64,000 nucleotides of DNA from CAIYUC01 sp963682005 (GCA_963682005.1 OY820914.1:4960001-5024000), one strand, 5' to 3'; positions 41,814 to 51,560 are shown, numbered from the stretch's first letter. Made by a program: numbers and translations. The notes: generated by a model not told the origin, from the letters alone.

Positions 41814-41898
41814 TACCCGGGGCGGGAATCGAACCCGCACGCCCTCGTCGGGCACAGGATTTTAAGTCCTGCGTGTCTACCAGTTCCACCACCCGGGC
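41814..41898 (-). tRNA. tRNA-Leu (anticodon UAA)
   Basis: 85 nt, minus strand, starting GCCCGGGTGGTGGAACTGG and ending CCCGGGTA. Anticodon loop CTTAAAA gives UAA. A long variable arm (GCCC...GGGC) marks a class II tRNA, as expected for leucine. CCA is not encoded (CGA follows the discriminator). It is the integration site of two elements; both insertions regenerated its 3' end. Confidence 0.96.
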
Positions 41899-41955
41899 AA
41901 AAAATGGTTTTGTTTTTTGTGTGTGTTTTCTGCGTGTGATCCGGTATTTACCAGA

Positions 41956-41983
41956 ATAAAAAACCCTCGGTAATTTGAGGGTT
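41956..41983 (-). terminator. Terminator between tRNA-Gly and tRNA-Leu
   Basis: AACCCTC (41962-41968) and GAGGGTT (41977-41983) form a hairpin with T-runs on both sides; on the minus strand it ends the tRNA-Gly transcript. Confidence 0.65.
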
Positions 41984-41989
41984 CTTTTG

Positions 41990-42062
41990 AGCGAAAGACG
42001 GGATTCGGACCCGCGACCCTAACCTTGGCAAGGTTATGCTCTACCAGCTGAGCTACTTTCGC
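41990..42062 (-). tRNA. tRNA-Gly (anticodon GCC)
   Basis: 73 nt, minus strand: acceptor GCGAAAG pairs with CTTTCGC, D arm GCTC...GAGC, anticodon loop TTGCCAA (GCC), T arm GCGGGTCCGAATCCCGT. Normal cloverleaf; CCA not encoded. Confidence 0.96.
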
Positions 42063-42117
42063 GTGGTAATTTTGGGATTGCAAATTTATAAAAATTTAAA
42101 AGGATATTCCAAAAAAA

Positions 42118-44790
42118 TTATTTTCCCAGTAATTTTTTTATTTCATTTAGTTTCATCAGGGCTTCTACAGGCGTTAAAGTATTTATATCCGTGTTCAGGA
42201 TATCTTCCTTTATCTGCTCCAGCAGGGGATCATCAAGCTGGATGAAACTAAGCTGGAACTGATCGTCTGTAACCCCTTTTTGTGTTCCCGGATGTGAACT
42301 TCCTGTACGTCCGCGTTGCCCATGTTTGCGTGCAAACTTTGAAGGTCTTCCAAGTTCTTCCGACTTATGCGAAGCTTCAAGCTGCTGCAACATTTGTTCG
42401 GCATTCTCAATAACAGTGGAGGGCATCCCTGCCATTTTCGCGACATGGATCCCGAAGCTGTGCTCGCTTCCGCCTGGTATGAGCTTCCGGAGGAATATGA
42501 CCCTGTTATTGATTTCCTTGATCGTGATGTGGTAATTTTTTATCCGCTGGAACAGGTCGGTCATCTCATTCAACTCGTGATAATGTGTGGCAAACAACAC
42601 CCGGGCCTTGAACATGGGATGCTCATGAATGAATTCGGCGATCGCCCATGCGATGGAGATCCCGTCATAAGTACTTGTACCGCGTCCAATCTCATCGAGC
42701 AGGATCAGGCTCCTGGTTGAAATGTTGTTTAATATGCTTGCTGTCTCATTCATTTCAACCATGAAAGTCGATTCTCCGGATGAAATGTTATCGGAGGCGC
42801 CTACCCGTGTGAATATTTTATCCGTAATCCCCAGGGTGGCCGATTCAGCGGGAACAAAACACCCCATCTGAGCGATGAGCGTAATTAATGCTGTTTGCCT
42901 CAATAAAGCCGATTTCCCTGACATATTCGGTCCTGTAATGATCAGTATCTGTTGCGTGGCATCATCGAGATATACATCATTAGCGATATACTGCTCCCCG
43001 GGTTTCATCTGTTGTTCGATGACCGGATGCCGGCCTCCCCGGATATCAAGGCAGTAAGAGTCATTCAGAACAGGTCGGACATACTGGTGCTTTTTCGTGA
43101 TGAGAGCGAAGGAGGTCAGTACATCAAGCCTGGCGACCATCGCCGCGTCCAGCTGGACAGGACCAATGAAATCCGAAAGAAAAAGGAGCAGGTCATTGTA
43201 ACTCCTTAGTTCAATCTCAAGGATCTTCTCCTCTGCCCCAAGGATTTTCTCCTCATATGTCTTCAGCTCTTCGGTGATATACCGCTCGGCATTGACCAGT
43301 GTCTGTTTTCGTGTCCAGTCTCCGGGGACTTTATCTTTGTGTGCATTGGTAACTTCCAGATAATACCCGAATACATTGGTATAGCCAATCTTCAGCGAAG
43401 TAATGCCGGTATTCTCAATTTCACGCTGCTGTATCTTTACCAGGTAATCTTTCCCTGAATAGGCCATTTGCCGGAGTTCGTCAAGTTCAGGATTGACACC
43501 TTGCTTAATAATGTTCCCCTTATTGGCCAATGCTGGGGGATCAGGATTAACCTCATTTCCGATCCGCTCCCTGGCCAGGTTACAAAAGTTCAACTGTTCG
43601 CCGATCTTCTGCAATCCCTGGCTTCCGGACCTTTCACAAGCCTGTTTCAGTACTTCAATTGAATCCAGGCCTTTTTTCAGATGAATGATCTCACGGGGAT
43701 TTACCTTTCCTACAGAAACTTTGGAAATCAGTCTTTCAAGGTCACCTATCAATTGAACCTGGTGACGGATCAGCTCCATTTCCTCAGCATGTTCAAGGAA
43801 ATACTCCACCATGTCAAGACGCTCCTCAATGGGTTGACGGTTCTTCAGAGGTAGAATGATCCACCTTCGGAGGAGCCGTGATCCCATCGGCGTGACAGTC
43901 TGATCCATGATACTTAGGAGCGTAGCGCCATTGCTGTTGGCAGACTGTATCAATTCCAGGTTCCGGATGGTGAACCGGTCAAGCCAGACATAATGATCCT
44001 CTTCGATCCTTGTCAGTTTGGAGATATGACGTACTTTATCATGCTGGGTTTCCGCAAGGTAGTGAATCGCTGCACCGGCCGCAATAACAGCCTGATCCAG
44101 TCCCTCCACCCCGAAACCTTTCAGGGATGTTGTTCCAAAATGCTGTAAAAGGACACTGTTTGCAAAATCACTTGAAAATACCCAATCGTCAAATGTGTTG
44201 ATGTAGAATTTCTGTCCGAAAAGTTCCGAAAATTTCTGACGTTTGTTTTTCTGGATAATGACCTCTGTTGGATGAAAACTCTGGATCAGCTTGTCGATAT
44301 ATTCTGTTGTTCCCTGGGCAAGGTAAAATTCCCCGGTGGAGATATCGAGAAATGATAAGCCGGATATTTTTGGCTCAAGATGTATGCTTGCAAGAAAATT
44401 GTTTTCTTTTTGTTCCAGGATCTTATCGTTGTAAGAAACACCGGGAGTTACAAGTTCCGTGACTCCCCGTTTTACGATGGTCTTGGTAAGTTTCGGATCT
44501 TCCAACTGGTCGCAGATAGCCACCCTGAGGCCCGACCTGACCAATTTAGGGAGGTAGGTATCAAGCGAATGATGAGGAAATCCGGCCAGTTCAATATACG
44601 TAGCGACACCATTGGCCCTCCGTGTAAGTACGATACCCAGAATGTTTGACGCCCTGATCGCATCATCCCCAAAGGTTTCATAAAAGTCACCCACCCTGAA
44701 CAGCAGCAATGCATCAGGATATTTAGCCTTGATGGCATTGTACTGTTTCATTAAAGGAGTTTCTGCTGCCGGTGTTTTTTCTTTCCCCAC
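42118..44790 (-). CDS. mutS: DNA mismatch repair ATPase MutS
   Basis: 890 residues, normal for MutS. The mismatch-reading Phe-x-Glu motif is present (GDFYETF near 33-39), followed by connector, core and clamp domains. The ATPase has Walker A GPNMSGKSALLRQTA near 630 and Walker B/signature DEIGRGTSTYDGISIAWAIAE, plus the ATHYHEL motif. MutS recognises mismatches and recruits MutL. Start MGKEKTPAAETPL. Divergent from the TrmH-type gene across a ~120-bp promoter region. Just outside the island. Confidence 0.97.
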   Translation of the reverse strand: MGKEKTPAAETPLMKQYNAIKAKYPDALLLFRVGDFYETFGDDAIRASNILGIVLTRRANGVATYIELAGFPHHSLDTYLPKLVRSGLRVAICDQLEDPKLTKTIVKRGVTELVTPGVSYNDKILEQKENNFLASIHLEPKISGLSFLDISTGEFYLAQGTTEYIDKLIQSFHPTEVIIQKNKRQKFSELFGQKFYINTFDDWVFSSDFANSVLLQHFGTTSLKGFGVEGLDQAVIAAGAAIHYLAETQHDKVRHISKLTRIEEDHYVWLDRFTIRNLELIQSANSNGATLLSIMDQTVTPMGSRLLRRWIILPLKNRQPIEERLDMVEYFLEHAEEMELIRHQVQLIGDLERLISKVSVGKVNPREIIHLKKGLDSIEVLKQACERSGSQGLQKIGEQLNFCNLARERIGNEVNPDPPALANKGNIIKQGVNPELDELRQMAYSGKDYLVKIQQREIENTGITSLKIGYTNVFGYYLEVTNAHKDKVPGDWTRKQTLVNAERYITEELKTYEEKILGAEEKILEIELRSYNDLLLFLSDFIGPVQLDAAMVARLDVLTSFALITKKHQYVRPVLNDSYCLDIRGGRHPVIEQQMKPGEQYIANDVYLDDATQQILIITGPNMSGKSALLRQTALITLIAQMGCFVPAESATLGITDKIFTRVGASDNISSGESTFMVEMNETASILNNISTRSLILLDEIGRGTSTYDGISIAWAIAEFIHEHPMFKARVLFATHYHELNEMTDLFQRIKNYHITIKEINNRVIFLRKLIPGGSEHSFGIHVAKMAGMPSTVIENAEQMLQQLEASHKSEELGRPSKFARKHGQRGRTGSSHPGTQKGVTDDQFQLSFIQLDDPLLEQIKEDILNTDINTLTPVEALMKLNEIKKLLGK

Positions 44791-44845
44791 GGAAGATTCT
44801 TTGGTGATTAATGATGTTAACCGTTCGACTGTACCTTTGATTTGC

Positions 44846-44853
44846 TAATTTTG
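44846..44853 (+). promoter_or_regulatory. Promoter -7 box of the TrmH-type gene
   Basis: TAATTTTG fits TAnnTTTG, 56 bp before the ATG at 44910, in the divergent region between mutS and the methyltransferase. Confidence 0.45.
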
Positions 44854-44909
44854 CCACCCTTTCTGTACAGTTTTACAAAAGTAAAAATCTTTTGTTCTCC
44901 ATTGCCATC

Positions 44910-45446
44910 ATGAGAAAACTTAAAACATCCGAATTGAACCGCCTGACAGTCGTGGAATTCAAAGCAGCATCGAAGTTACCTGTTGTTGTTGTCCTCGATA
45001 ACATCCGAAGCCAGAATAACGTAGGCTCAATCTTCAGGACAGCAGATGCATTCCGTTGTGAAGCCGTTTTTTTATGTGGTATAACGGCAGTTCCTCCCCA
45101 CAGAGAGATCCACAAATCAGCACTCGGGGCTACTGAATCCGTTGACTGGTCCTATTTCCCTTCGACAGCGGAAGCCCTGGAAGAACTCCGGAAACAGCAT
45201 TTCCTTGTGTATGCCCTTGAGCAAACCGACAGGAGTATTTCGCTGGAATCCTTCGATTTCCCATCCAAGGAAAAAGTAGCTTTTATCCTTGGTAATGAAG
45301 TTTCTGGGATTGACGACCAACTGCTTGACAAAGTTGACGGATGCCTGGAAATCCCCCAGTTCGGAACAAAGCATTCACTGAACGTTTCAGTCGCTGCAGG
45401 TATACTGTTGTGGAATGTTTTCCAGCAAGCCAGATTATTTTCCTGA
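44910..45446 (+). CDS. TrmH/SpoU-family RNA methyltransferase
   Basis: Start set at ATG 44910 (MRKLKTSELNRL), typical of Bacteroidota homologues; an upstream ATG at 44892 is less likely. 178 residues, the length of a catalytic SPOUT domain without the N-terminal substrate-binding domain. Motifs: LDNIRSQNNVGSIFRTADAF (motif 1), FILGNEVSGI (motif 2) and EIPQFGTKHSLNVSVAAGIL (motif 3), which together make the knotted SAM site. 2'-O-methylation of rRNA or tRNA ribose is likely; the exact target cannot be read. Confidence 0.9.
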   Translation: MRKLKTSELNRLTVVEFKAASKLPVVVVLDNIRSQNNVGSIFRTADAFRCEAVFLCGITAVPPHREIHKSALGATESVDWSYFPSTAEALEELRKQHFLVYALEQTDRSISLESFDFPSKEKVAFILGNEVSGIDDQLLDKVDGCLEIPQFGTKHSLNVSVAAGILLWNVFQQARLFS

Positions 45447-45659
45447 AAAATGCAACCAATCCGAAAATGACGCGTAAAACTTGAAAATCATTGACTGGAC
45501 GCAGAAAATTTCTTAAACAATAAAAGATTTTGTAATTTTACCGGCAAAATTTAGGATATATTCGCATAATATTTTATCAATCAGATTATTATAATTAGCG
45601 GTATATTTAAATACGGTCTTAATAACAAGGAAATGGTGAAAAAAACTTGGGTTTCCGTG

Positions 45660-45689
45660 TTGTTTTTTGTGTTTTAATAAATATATTTG
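45660..45689 (+). promoter_or_regulatory. Promoter of the OmpA/TPR gene
   Basis: TTG at 45660-45662, 19-bp spacer and TATATTTG at 45682-45689, a near-ideal Bacteroidota promoter, 53 bp before the ATG. The remaining ~200 bp of the gap (45447-45659) is AT-rich with no feature seen. Confidence 0.65.
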
Positions 45690-45742
45690 TAAAATCAGTA
45701 AACAAAATTATAATTCATAACACATAACTAAAATTCAGAAGT

Positions 45743-48328
45743 ATGGAAAAGTTGTATAAATTGTTGTCGAAGGCATTGATAGTCATCCTTGTGACGCTCA
45801 TACCCTTTGTTTCTTTCGCGCAGTCTAATCAAACGAAATCGTCCACTCCCGCCACCACGGATAAAAAGACTGAGCAAACCAAAAAAGAAGAACCAAAAGG
45901 GAAGAAAAATCCAGCCCCATCACATTGTTACTGGTCAGTGACAGCATGGGGTGCCGCCAACCAGTTCAACGGTGACCTTTCCAAAAACCTGTTGTGGAAT
46001 GATAAATGGACCATTGGCGCTGGCGCAATGCTCACCAGGCAATTCACAAGAGTTATTGGTGCAAGAGGCAGGATAGGATGGGTCCCTATGGCAAGCTCTG
46101 TTGAGAATAAATTCATTGAAGGAAACTATGTCAGTGATGGTTTTAAATCATGGGTGATTGAAGCTGACCTGCATGCCACCATCAATTTTGTCAACTGGAT
46201 CATGGGATATAAGCCGGACCGCTTTTTCTCTTCATATCTTATTGCAGGTGTTGGTATGGACCATACACAAGGTGTTAAATATAATCTTGATAATCCCGAT
46301 GTGATTACAGGATACCTGGGTTACAAAACCCACAAAGGCAATGAAAATCTGGGATTCGGCAACAACAGCGGAATCGGTGGCTGGAACCTCGAGTTCAAAG
46401 GTGTTGCCGGTATCGGTTTTGATTTCAACCTGAACAAGCATTGGTCGATCAATCCTGAAATTTTATGGAGAATGCGGGATGGTGATGTCCTCGACCTTAC
46501 ACACGGCGGTGCAAAAGCAGTGAAACCTGACATGTACAGTTCCGGTTCAATTGGTCTTACCTATAAGTTTGCCTATTGCGGCTGCAACCTTAAAGACATG
46601 GAAAAGAATTACAGCCTTGTAACTTATGAAGTAACGCCAAAAGTACTTGAGGAAAAAGGTGACTCTGTCATGGTTACCGTTAAAGGATCTGTTCCTCCGA
46701 AATATTTCTGCCCGAATGCAGTCATGTATTTTGAACCAAAAATCACCTATGCTGGCGGTTCATATACACTGAAACCAATGAATATCCATGGAGAAAACGT
46801 CCAGGGCGACGGCACCATGATCAAATACAAAGAAGGCGGAACATTCACTTACGTCACTGTATTCCCGTACAAACCCGAAATGAATACATCTGAACTTGTT
46901 GTTGCCCCGATAATTTATGAAGCAAAAGACAAGAAAGTTCTTACCAAAGACGAGATCAAGAATGCCAAGAACATCCAGCTGCCTTCAAGGGATCTTGCAC
47001 CTGGAATCATCTATACAGCAACAAGAGCTATCATGGATCAGGCTCCGTTACTGGCAGATCATGGATATCAGAAAGAAGTTATCCAGTCAAAATCAGGCAT
47101 CATTTATTTCAAGATCAATTTATTCAACCTCGATCTTAAGTTTGGCCTGAACAAAACACCTGCTGCACAGGATCAACTTGGCCAGCTTGCTACTTTCTTA
47201 CAACAAGGATGGAAGATAAAAGACATCACCATCAATGGCTATGCTTCACCCGACGGGGAAGAAACATTCAATGTCGGACTTTCCGAAAACCGTGCAAAGA
47301 CCGGGAATACATATATGATCGACCAGTTCCAAAAATGGGTCAAGGAAAAGGAAAAAGCCAACAAGGACAAGAAAGCTGTTAAAACAATGGTTGATGCTGC
47401 AGGAAAAGATGTCAATTTTGTGATCGATCATCATGGTCCGGACTGGAATGGATTCCTGAAGGAAGTACAGGGCAGTTCAGTAAAAGATAAAGACAAGATC
47501 CTGAATGTTATCAACTCATCCGGTGACAATAAAAAGAAAGAACAGGAAATCCGCAATATGATCCTGATCTACCCGGAACTCGAAAAAGACCTCCTTCCTC
47601 CGTTAAGAAGGGCTGAGATCACTGCCAATGTTTATGAGCCAAGAAAAACCGATGCTGAACTGAGTCAACTTGCGATATCAAATCCTGACCAGTTAAAGGT
47701 TGAAGAACTTCTTTATGCAGGCACACTGACGAATGACAATGATGCCAAACTGACAATCTATGATAATGCTGCAAAACTCTTCCCGAACAACTGGAAAGCA
47801 CTTAACAATGCTGCTTATATCAACATCCTGAAAGGCAATAATGACAAAGCTGGCAACTACCTGCAGAAAGCTGCCGGAATTGCCGCAAATAACGGCATTA
47901 TTGAGCACAACATCGGTGTTGTCGCAGCCAGAACAGGCGATCTGAAGAAAGCCGAATCCCAGTTCAAGAAAGCACAGCAGCTTGGCGAAAAAGAAGACTA
48001 TAACCTTGGCGTCCTTATGATAAAGAAGGGTGACTACCAAAAAGCCCAGACCAGCATGGCAAATGCAAAATGTACATACAACCTTGGGTTAGCTCAGCTG
48101 GTAGGCGGAAATGTCACCGCAGCACAAACTACCCTGCAGTGTGCACCGCAAACTCCGGAAACTTTTTACCTGCTTGCAATTTGCGGAGCCCGCACCAACA
48201 ATGCTAAAAATCTTTATGATAACCTCACCAAAGCCGTGACCGATCCTAAACTGAAAGAACAGGCAAGGGGCGACAGGGAATTCTACAATTTCATGAATAC
48301 ACAGGATTTTAAAAATATCGTGAAATAA
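45743..48328 (+). CDS. Outer-membrane OmpA-like/TPR protein
   Basis: 861 residues with a signal peptide (about 1-27, ...VSFAQ), a low-complexity linker (T/K/E-rich, 30-55), a beta-barrel-like domain (about 58-285; YWSVTAWGAANQFNGDLSKN, AGVGMDHTQG, GLTYKFAYC), a beta-sandwich region (290-420), an OmpA C-terminal-like peptidoglycan-binding domain (about 455-560, with ITINGYASPDGEETFNVGLS and NRAKTG), and TPR repeats at the C-terminus (about 650-860). The OmpA domain contains an insert of about 90 residues. It probably anchors the outer membrane to the cell wall. Strong promoter suggests high expression. Confidence 0.82.
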   Translation: MEKLYKLLSKALIVILVTLIPFVSFAQSNQTKSSTPATTDKKTEQTKKEEPKGKKNPAPSHCYWSVTAWGAANQFNGDLSKNLLWNDKWTIGAGAMLTRQFTRVIGARGRIGWVPMASSVENKFIEGNYVSDGFKSWVIEADLHATINFVNWIMGYKPDRFFSSYLIAGVGMDHTQGVKYNLDNPDVITGYLGYKTHKGNENLGFGNNSGIGGWNLEFKGVAGIGFDFNLNKHWSINPEILWRMRDGDVLDLTHGGAKAVKPDMYSSGSIGLTYKFAYCGCNLKDMEKNYSLVTYEVTPKVLEEKGDSVMVTVKGSVPPKYFCPNAVMYFEPKITYAGGSYTLKPMNIHGENVQGDGTMIKYKEGGTFTYVTVFPYKPEMNTSELVVAPIIYEAKDKKVLTKDEIKNAKNIQLPSRDLAPGIIYTATRAIMDQAPLLADHGYQKEVIQSKSGIIYFKINLFNLDLKFGLNKTPAAQDQLGQLATFLQQGWKIKDITINGYASPDGEETFNVGLSENRAKTGNTYMIDQFQKWVKEKEKANKDKKAVKTMVDAAGKDVNFVIDHHGPDWNGFLKEVQGSSVKDKDKILNVINSSGDNKKKEQEIRNMILIYPELEKDLLPPLRRAEITANVYEPRKTDAELSQLAISNPDQLKVEELLYAGTLTNDNDAKLTIYDNAAKLFPNNWKALNNAAYINILKGNNDKAGNYLQKAAGIAANNGIIEHNIGVVAARTGDLKKAESQFKKAQQLGEKEDYNLGVLMIKKGDYQKAQTSMANAKCTYNLGLAQLVGGNVTAAQTTLQCAPQTPETFYLLAICGARTNNAKNLYDNLTKAVTDPKLKEQARGDREFYNFMNTQDFKNIVK

Positions 48329-48344
48329 TAAATTTGAACTTCAT

Positions 48345-48380
48345 AAAAAAACCCTGGCAGTTTGCCGGGGTTTTTTTTTC
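48345..48380. terminator. Bidirectional terminator between OmpA/TPR gene and kinase gene
   Basis: CCCTGGCA (48352-48359) pairs with TGCCGGGG (48363-48370), with A-run before and T-run after, so it can stop both converging transcripts. Confidence 0.85.
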
Positions 48381-48394
48381 ACTTTCAGACCAGT

Positions 48395-49027
48395 TCAAAC
48401 CTCGATCCGGTGAATCCCTATATCATATTCTGCATTCACGACTGCGACCATCTTGTCATAATCATCACTATTATGAACAAAATCAAGATGGTTTGAATCT
48501 ACGATCACGATCCTCATTTGCTGCTGTTGCTTAAGGTAGTCAAGGTAACCAGTCTGAATCTTCTCCAGGTATGCAAAATCGATATTCTGCTCATAGGAAC
48601 GGCCTCTCTTTTGAATATTACGCTTCAGGTTTTCCAGGTTCACATAAAGATAGACGACCAGTTCGGGCCGCGGAATCTTTGATTCTATAATATTAAACAG
48701 TCGGGCATATAAGCTGAACTCATCCGGCTCCAGGTTTTTACTTGCAAAGATCAGCGACTTGTGCAGGAAGTAATCTGCAATGGTAAAATCTGTAAAAAGG
48801 TCCTGCTTCGACAAGGGATCTTTCAATTGCTGATATCGTTCGGCAAGGAATGACAGTTCCAGCGGAAATGCATATTTGGAAGGGTCTTTATAGAATTTCG
48901 GGAGGAAGGAGTTCTCTTCAAACTGCTCCAGGATAAGTTTTGCATTGAATTGGGCAGCAATTTTGGTGGCAAGCGACGTCTTGCCTGCGCCTATATTCCC
49001 TTCAATGGCTATATAATTATAATGCAT
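48395..49027 (-). CDS. Deoxynucleoside kinase
   Basis: 210 residues of the dNK/dGK family. P-loop EGNIGAGKTSLATKIA near 8-23, EQFEENSFLPKFYKDPSKYA with the substrate-binding glutamate, FLAERYQQL, and LID RGRSYEQNIDFAYLEKI near 150. It phosphorylates deoxynucleosides (most likely dA or dG) for salvage. Followed upstream on the same strand by folK (82 bp apart); the two are probably one transcript. Confidence 0.92.
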   Translation of the reverse strand: MHYNYIAIEGNIGAGKTSLATKIAAQFNAKLILEQFEENSFLPKFYKDPSKYAFPLELSFLAERYQQLKDPLSKQDLFTDFTIADYFLHKSLIFASKNLEPDEFSLYARLFNIIESKIPRPELVVYLYVNLENLKRNIQKRGRSYEQNIDFAYLEKIQTGYLDYLKQQQQMRIVIVDSNHLDFVHNSDDYDKMVAVVNAEYDIGIHRIEV

Positions 49028-49109
49028 TTGCTAATTAGACTGATCAGGGAGTAAAGATAAAAAGTAAAAAATCGCTTCAAAGAAAAATAATCTCAGATTT
49101 TATCCCAAG

Positions 49110-49616
49110 TTATTGACCATTCCGGTTACCTGTTCTCCAAACGGCGGTTTTGTCAGAACATTCAAGCAGTAACGCTCCTACCGTTTTTTTCAGAACGGGA
49201 TGAATGAAAAAACCGGCAATTTCAGCCAGGGGCTCCAAAACAAACTTTCGCTGGTGCATCAGCGGATGGGGAATTTTCAGTGATTCCGTTTCGATGATCT
49301 CATTGTTGAAGAAAAGGATATCGATGTCGATGGTCCGGGATTCATACTTATTCCCTGTTCTTTTTCTGCCAAGCCATTCCTCAACTGCATTCAATGTCTT
49401 TAATAACTCTTCAGGTGACTGTTCCGTCCGGATCTCAATAGCCTGGTTAAGGAAATTTTGTTCATCAGAAAAACCCCATGGTTCGGTTTCATACACTGAT
49501 GATTGCTGAAACACGTTCCCCGCATGAAGCGACACCAGTTCGATGGCCTTTGCAAGGTATTCCCAACTATTGCCACGATTGCTGCCCAGCAGAATGTAAA
49601 CCTGATTATATTCCAT
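49110..49616 (-). CDS. folK: HPPK (6-hydroxymethyl-dihydropterin pyrophosphokinase)
   Basis: 168 residues. YILLGSNRGNSWEYLAKAIE at the start, ETEPWGFSDEQNFLNQAIEI, SRTIDIDILFFNN and IPHPLMHQRKFVLEPLAEIA are the HPPK signatures; DIDIL holds the metal ligands. It transfers pyrophosphate from ATP to 6-hydroxymethyl-7,8-dihydropterin in folate synthesis. Single-domain form. Confidence 0.95.
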   Translation of the reverse strand: MEYNQVYILLGSNRGNSWEYLAKAIELVSLHAGNVFQQSSVYETEPWGFSDEQNFLNQAIEIRTEQSPEELLKTLNAVEEWLGRKRTGNKYESRTIDIDILFFNNEIIETESLKIPHPLMHQRKFVLEPLAEIAGFFIHPVLKKTVGALLLECSDKTAVWRTGNRNGQ

Positions 49617-49726
49617 GTGATTTGAATAAACAACAAAGATATTCAGAGTTTTAATGGGATTTCAGAACTCCAGGGCAATTTATCAGTTCTGAAAAATAAT
49701 TTAAACCATAGATCATTCATAATAAC

Positions 49727-49734
49727 TAATTTTG
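49727..49734 (+). promoter_or_regulatory. Promoter -7 box of sppA
   Basis: TAATTTTG, 24 bp before the ATG at 49758. folK diverges on the other side. Confidence 0.45.
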
Positions 49735-49757
49735 CATGAAAATAAATTCCATTTGTT

Positions 49758-51515
49758 ATGAAAGGTTTCTTTAAATTCATGTTTGCGTCGATGCTCGGCA
49801 CATTCCTGACCATTGTCATCCTTCTTTTCATCATGTTCATGGTAATTGTTTCCGTTGTTTCTTTCAACCTGAGCAAGGAAGTAACTGTATCAGACAATTC
49901 ACTTTTGCATGTGACACTTGACAAACCCATCTTTGACAGGTCCCCCAAACTTCCTTTCTTTGTTGATGAATCTTCCCGGATGGGCCTGAATGACATAATA
50001 AAGAATATCAGGAAAGCCAAGAATGATCCATCGATCAAAGGAATATACCTTGACATTAGCTATATTCCTGCAGGACTTGCTACCCTTGAGGAGATACGTG
50101 ACGTATTGACCGACTTTAAAACGTCAGGCAAACCGGTTGTTTGTTACAGTGAATATTATGCGCAATCAGCTTATTATTTAGCGTCGGTAGCGGATAAAAT
50201 CTATATTCAGCCCGAAGGTGCCATCCTGTTCAAGGGAATTAATGCAGAGATGTTCTTCCTGAAAGGTGCACTGGACAAGCTCGGGATCAAAATGCAGGTG
50301 ATCCGTCATGGCAAGTTCAAAGCAGCAACCGAACCATTCTTCCTCGACAGGATGAGCCCTGAGAACAGAATCCAGGTGACCGCGCTGATTAAAAATGAAT
50401 GGAATAAAGTGCTGGAAGATATTTCCGTTTCCAGAAAGATCTCAGTATCCAGGCTTAACGAAATTGCTGACAGTCTTAATGCCCAGGATCCGCAGGCTGC
50501 ATTAAAGAATGGCCTGGTTGACCATATTGCATACAAAGATCAGTTTCTTTCAGATGTCAAGAAAATGATGAACCTGGCCGAGGATCAGGAAATAAGCATG
50601 GTGAGCCTGGAAAAATATTCAAGTGTCGTAACCAAACAGAAGACCAAAGCACTGGCTGCCGATCGAATTGCCATTATCTATGCCTCAGGGAATATTGTAG
50701 ACGGGAATGGCAATGATCAATCCGTAGGTTCTGAGAAATTTGCTAAAGCCATTCGGAAGGCCAGGAAAGACAGCAAGATCAAAGCAATTGTCCTGCGGGT
50801 AAATTCCCCCGGAGGAAGCGCCCTCGCCTCGGATGTGATCTGGAGGGAGGTGTCATTGACCGCAAAAGAGAAACCAGTCGTTGCTTCTTTCGGAGATGTA
50901 GCGGCATCGGGGGGGTATTACATTTCATGTCCTTCCACGAAAATCATTGCAGAACCAACGACTATTACAGGATCAATAGGGGTATTCGGGGTTATTCCCG
51001 ACATGAAAGGATTTTTTAATTCGAAACTTGGGATAACCTTCGATAATGCAAAAACGAATGCCAATTCCGATTACATTTCAATCACAGGGCCACTTTCAAC
51101 ATACCAGTCAATGAAACTGCAGGCTGAAATTGAGAAGATCTATTCTTCCTTTGTCTCCAAAGTCGCTGAAGGCAGGCATTTATCAAAAGAAAAAGTCGAC
51201 AGTATTGGCCAGGGGCGTGTCTGGAATGCAAAAGATGCAAAATCTATCGGACTTATCGATGATTTCGGAGGTCTTGACAAAGCAGTAGAGATCGCTGCGG
51301 AACTCGCAAAAATCAAGGACTACAGGATCATCAACCTTCCCGAACAGAAAGATCCTTTTGAAGAATTCATCGATCAGGTCACAGGCAATGAAAGTTTTTC
51401 AAAAGTCCTTGAAAAGGAACTCGGTGAAGATTACCGTTATATAAGGTTATTACAGGAGCTTCGTGAAATGAAAGGCGTTCAGGCAAGAATGCCGTTTGAA
51501 TTAATCCTTAATTAG
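49758..51515 (+). CDS. sppA: Signal peptide peptidase SppA (67K type)
   Basis: 585 residues, with one N-terminal membrane segment (about 10-38). The two-domain 67K form: the catalytic lysine of the N-terminal half in VIRHGKFKAATEPF (near 185) and the nucleophilic serine of the C-terminal half in GDVAASGGYYISCP (near 385), with NSPGGSALASDVIWRE upstream. Degrades cleaved signal peptides in the membrane. Normal length for the long type. Confidence 0.94.
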   Translation: MKGFFKFMFASMLGTFLTIVILLFIMFMVIVSVVSFNLSKEVTVSDNSLLHVTLDKPIFDRSPKLPFFVDESSRMGLNDIIKNIRKAKNDPSIKGIYLDISYIPAGLATLEEIRDVLTDFKTSGKPVVCYSEYYAQSAYYLASVADKIYIQPEGAILFKGINAEMFFLKGALDKLGIKMQVIRHGKFKAATEPFFLDRMSPENRIQVTALIKNEWNKVLEDISVSRKISVSRLNEIADSLNAQDPQAALKNGLVDHIAYKDQFLSDVKKMMNLAEDQEISMVSLEKYSSVVTKQKTKALAADRIAIIYASGNIVDGNGNDQSVGSEKFAKAIRKARKDSKIKAIVLRVNSPGGSALASDVIWREVSLTAKEKPVVASFGDVAASGGYYISCPSTKIIAEPTTITGSIGVFGVIPDMKGFFNSKLGITFDNAKTNANSDYISITGPLSTYQSMKLQAEIEKIYSSFVSKVAEGRHLSKEKVDSIGQGRVWNAKDAKSIGLIDDFGGLDKAVEIAAELAKIKDYRIINLPEQKDPFEEFIDQVTGNESFSKVLEKELGEDYRYIRLLQELREMKGVQARMPFELILN

Positions 51516-51521
51516 GAAAAT

Positions 51522-51560
51522 AAAAAATGGCCTATCCGGGAACCCGAATAGGCCATTTTT
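51522..51560. terminator. Terminator after sppA
   Basis: AAAAATGGCCTAT... pairs with ...ATAGGCCATTTTT around CCGGGAACCCG; T-rich on both strands, so it serves sppA and the converging gene at 51610. Confidence 0.85.

Larger units (their letters stand above)
7748..41871. mobile_element. Element 2: integrative mobilizable element with defence cargo
   Basis: About 34 kb between the 62-bp direct repeats at 7748-7809 and 41810-41871 (inside tRNA-Leu). The integrase (40244-41677) adjoins the tRNA. A mobilization block (coupling ATPase, MobC-like protein, relaxase, ArdC) is present but no type IV secretion channel, so it would need a helper. Cargo includes a restriction-modification operon with a zinc-hook ATPase, a DUF4747-like pair, RadC and an Xer-like recombinase, a disrupted lambda-O-like replicon, an IS66, an RHS toxin module, a ubiquitin-like operon and a TPR protein. 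TTCCGCACC repeats (period 13) lie near both ends. Confidence 0.85.
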
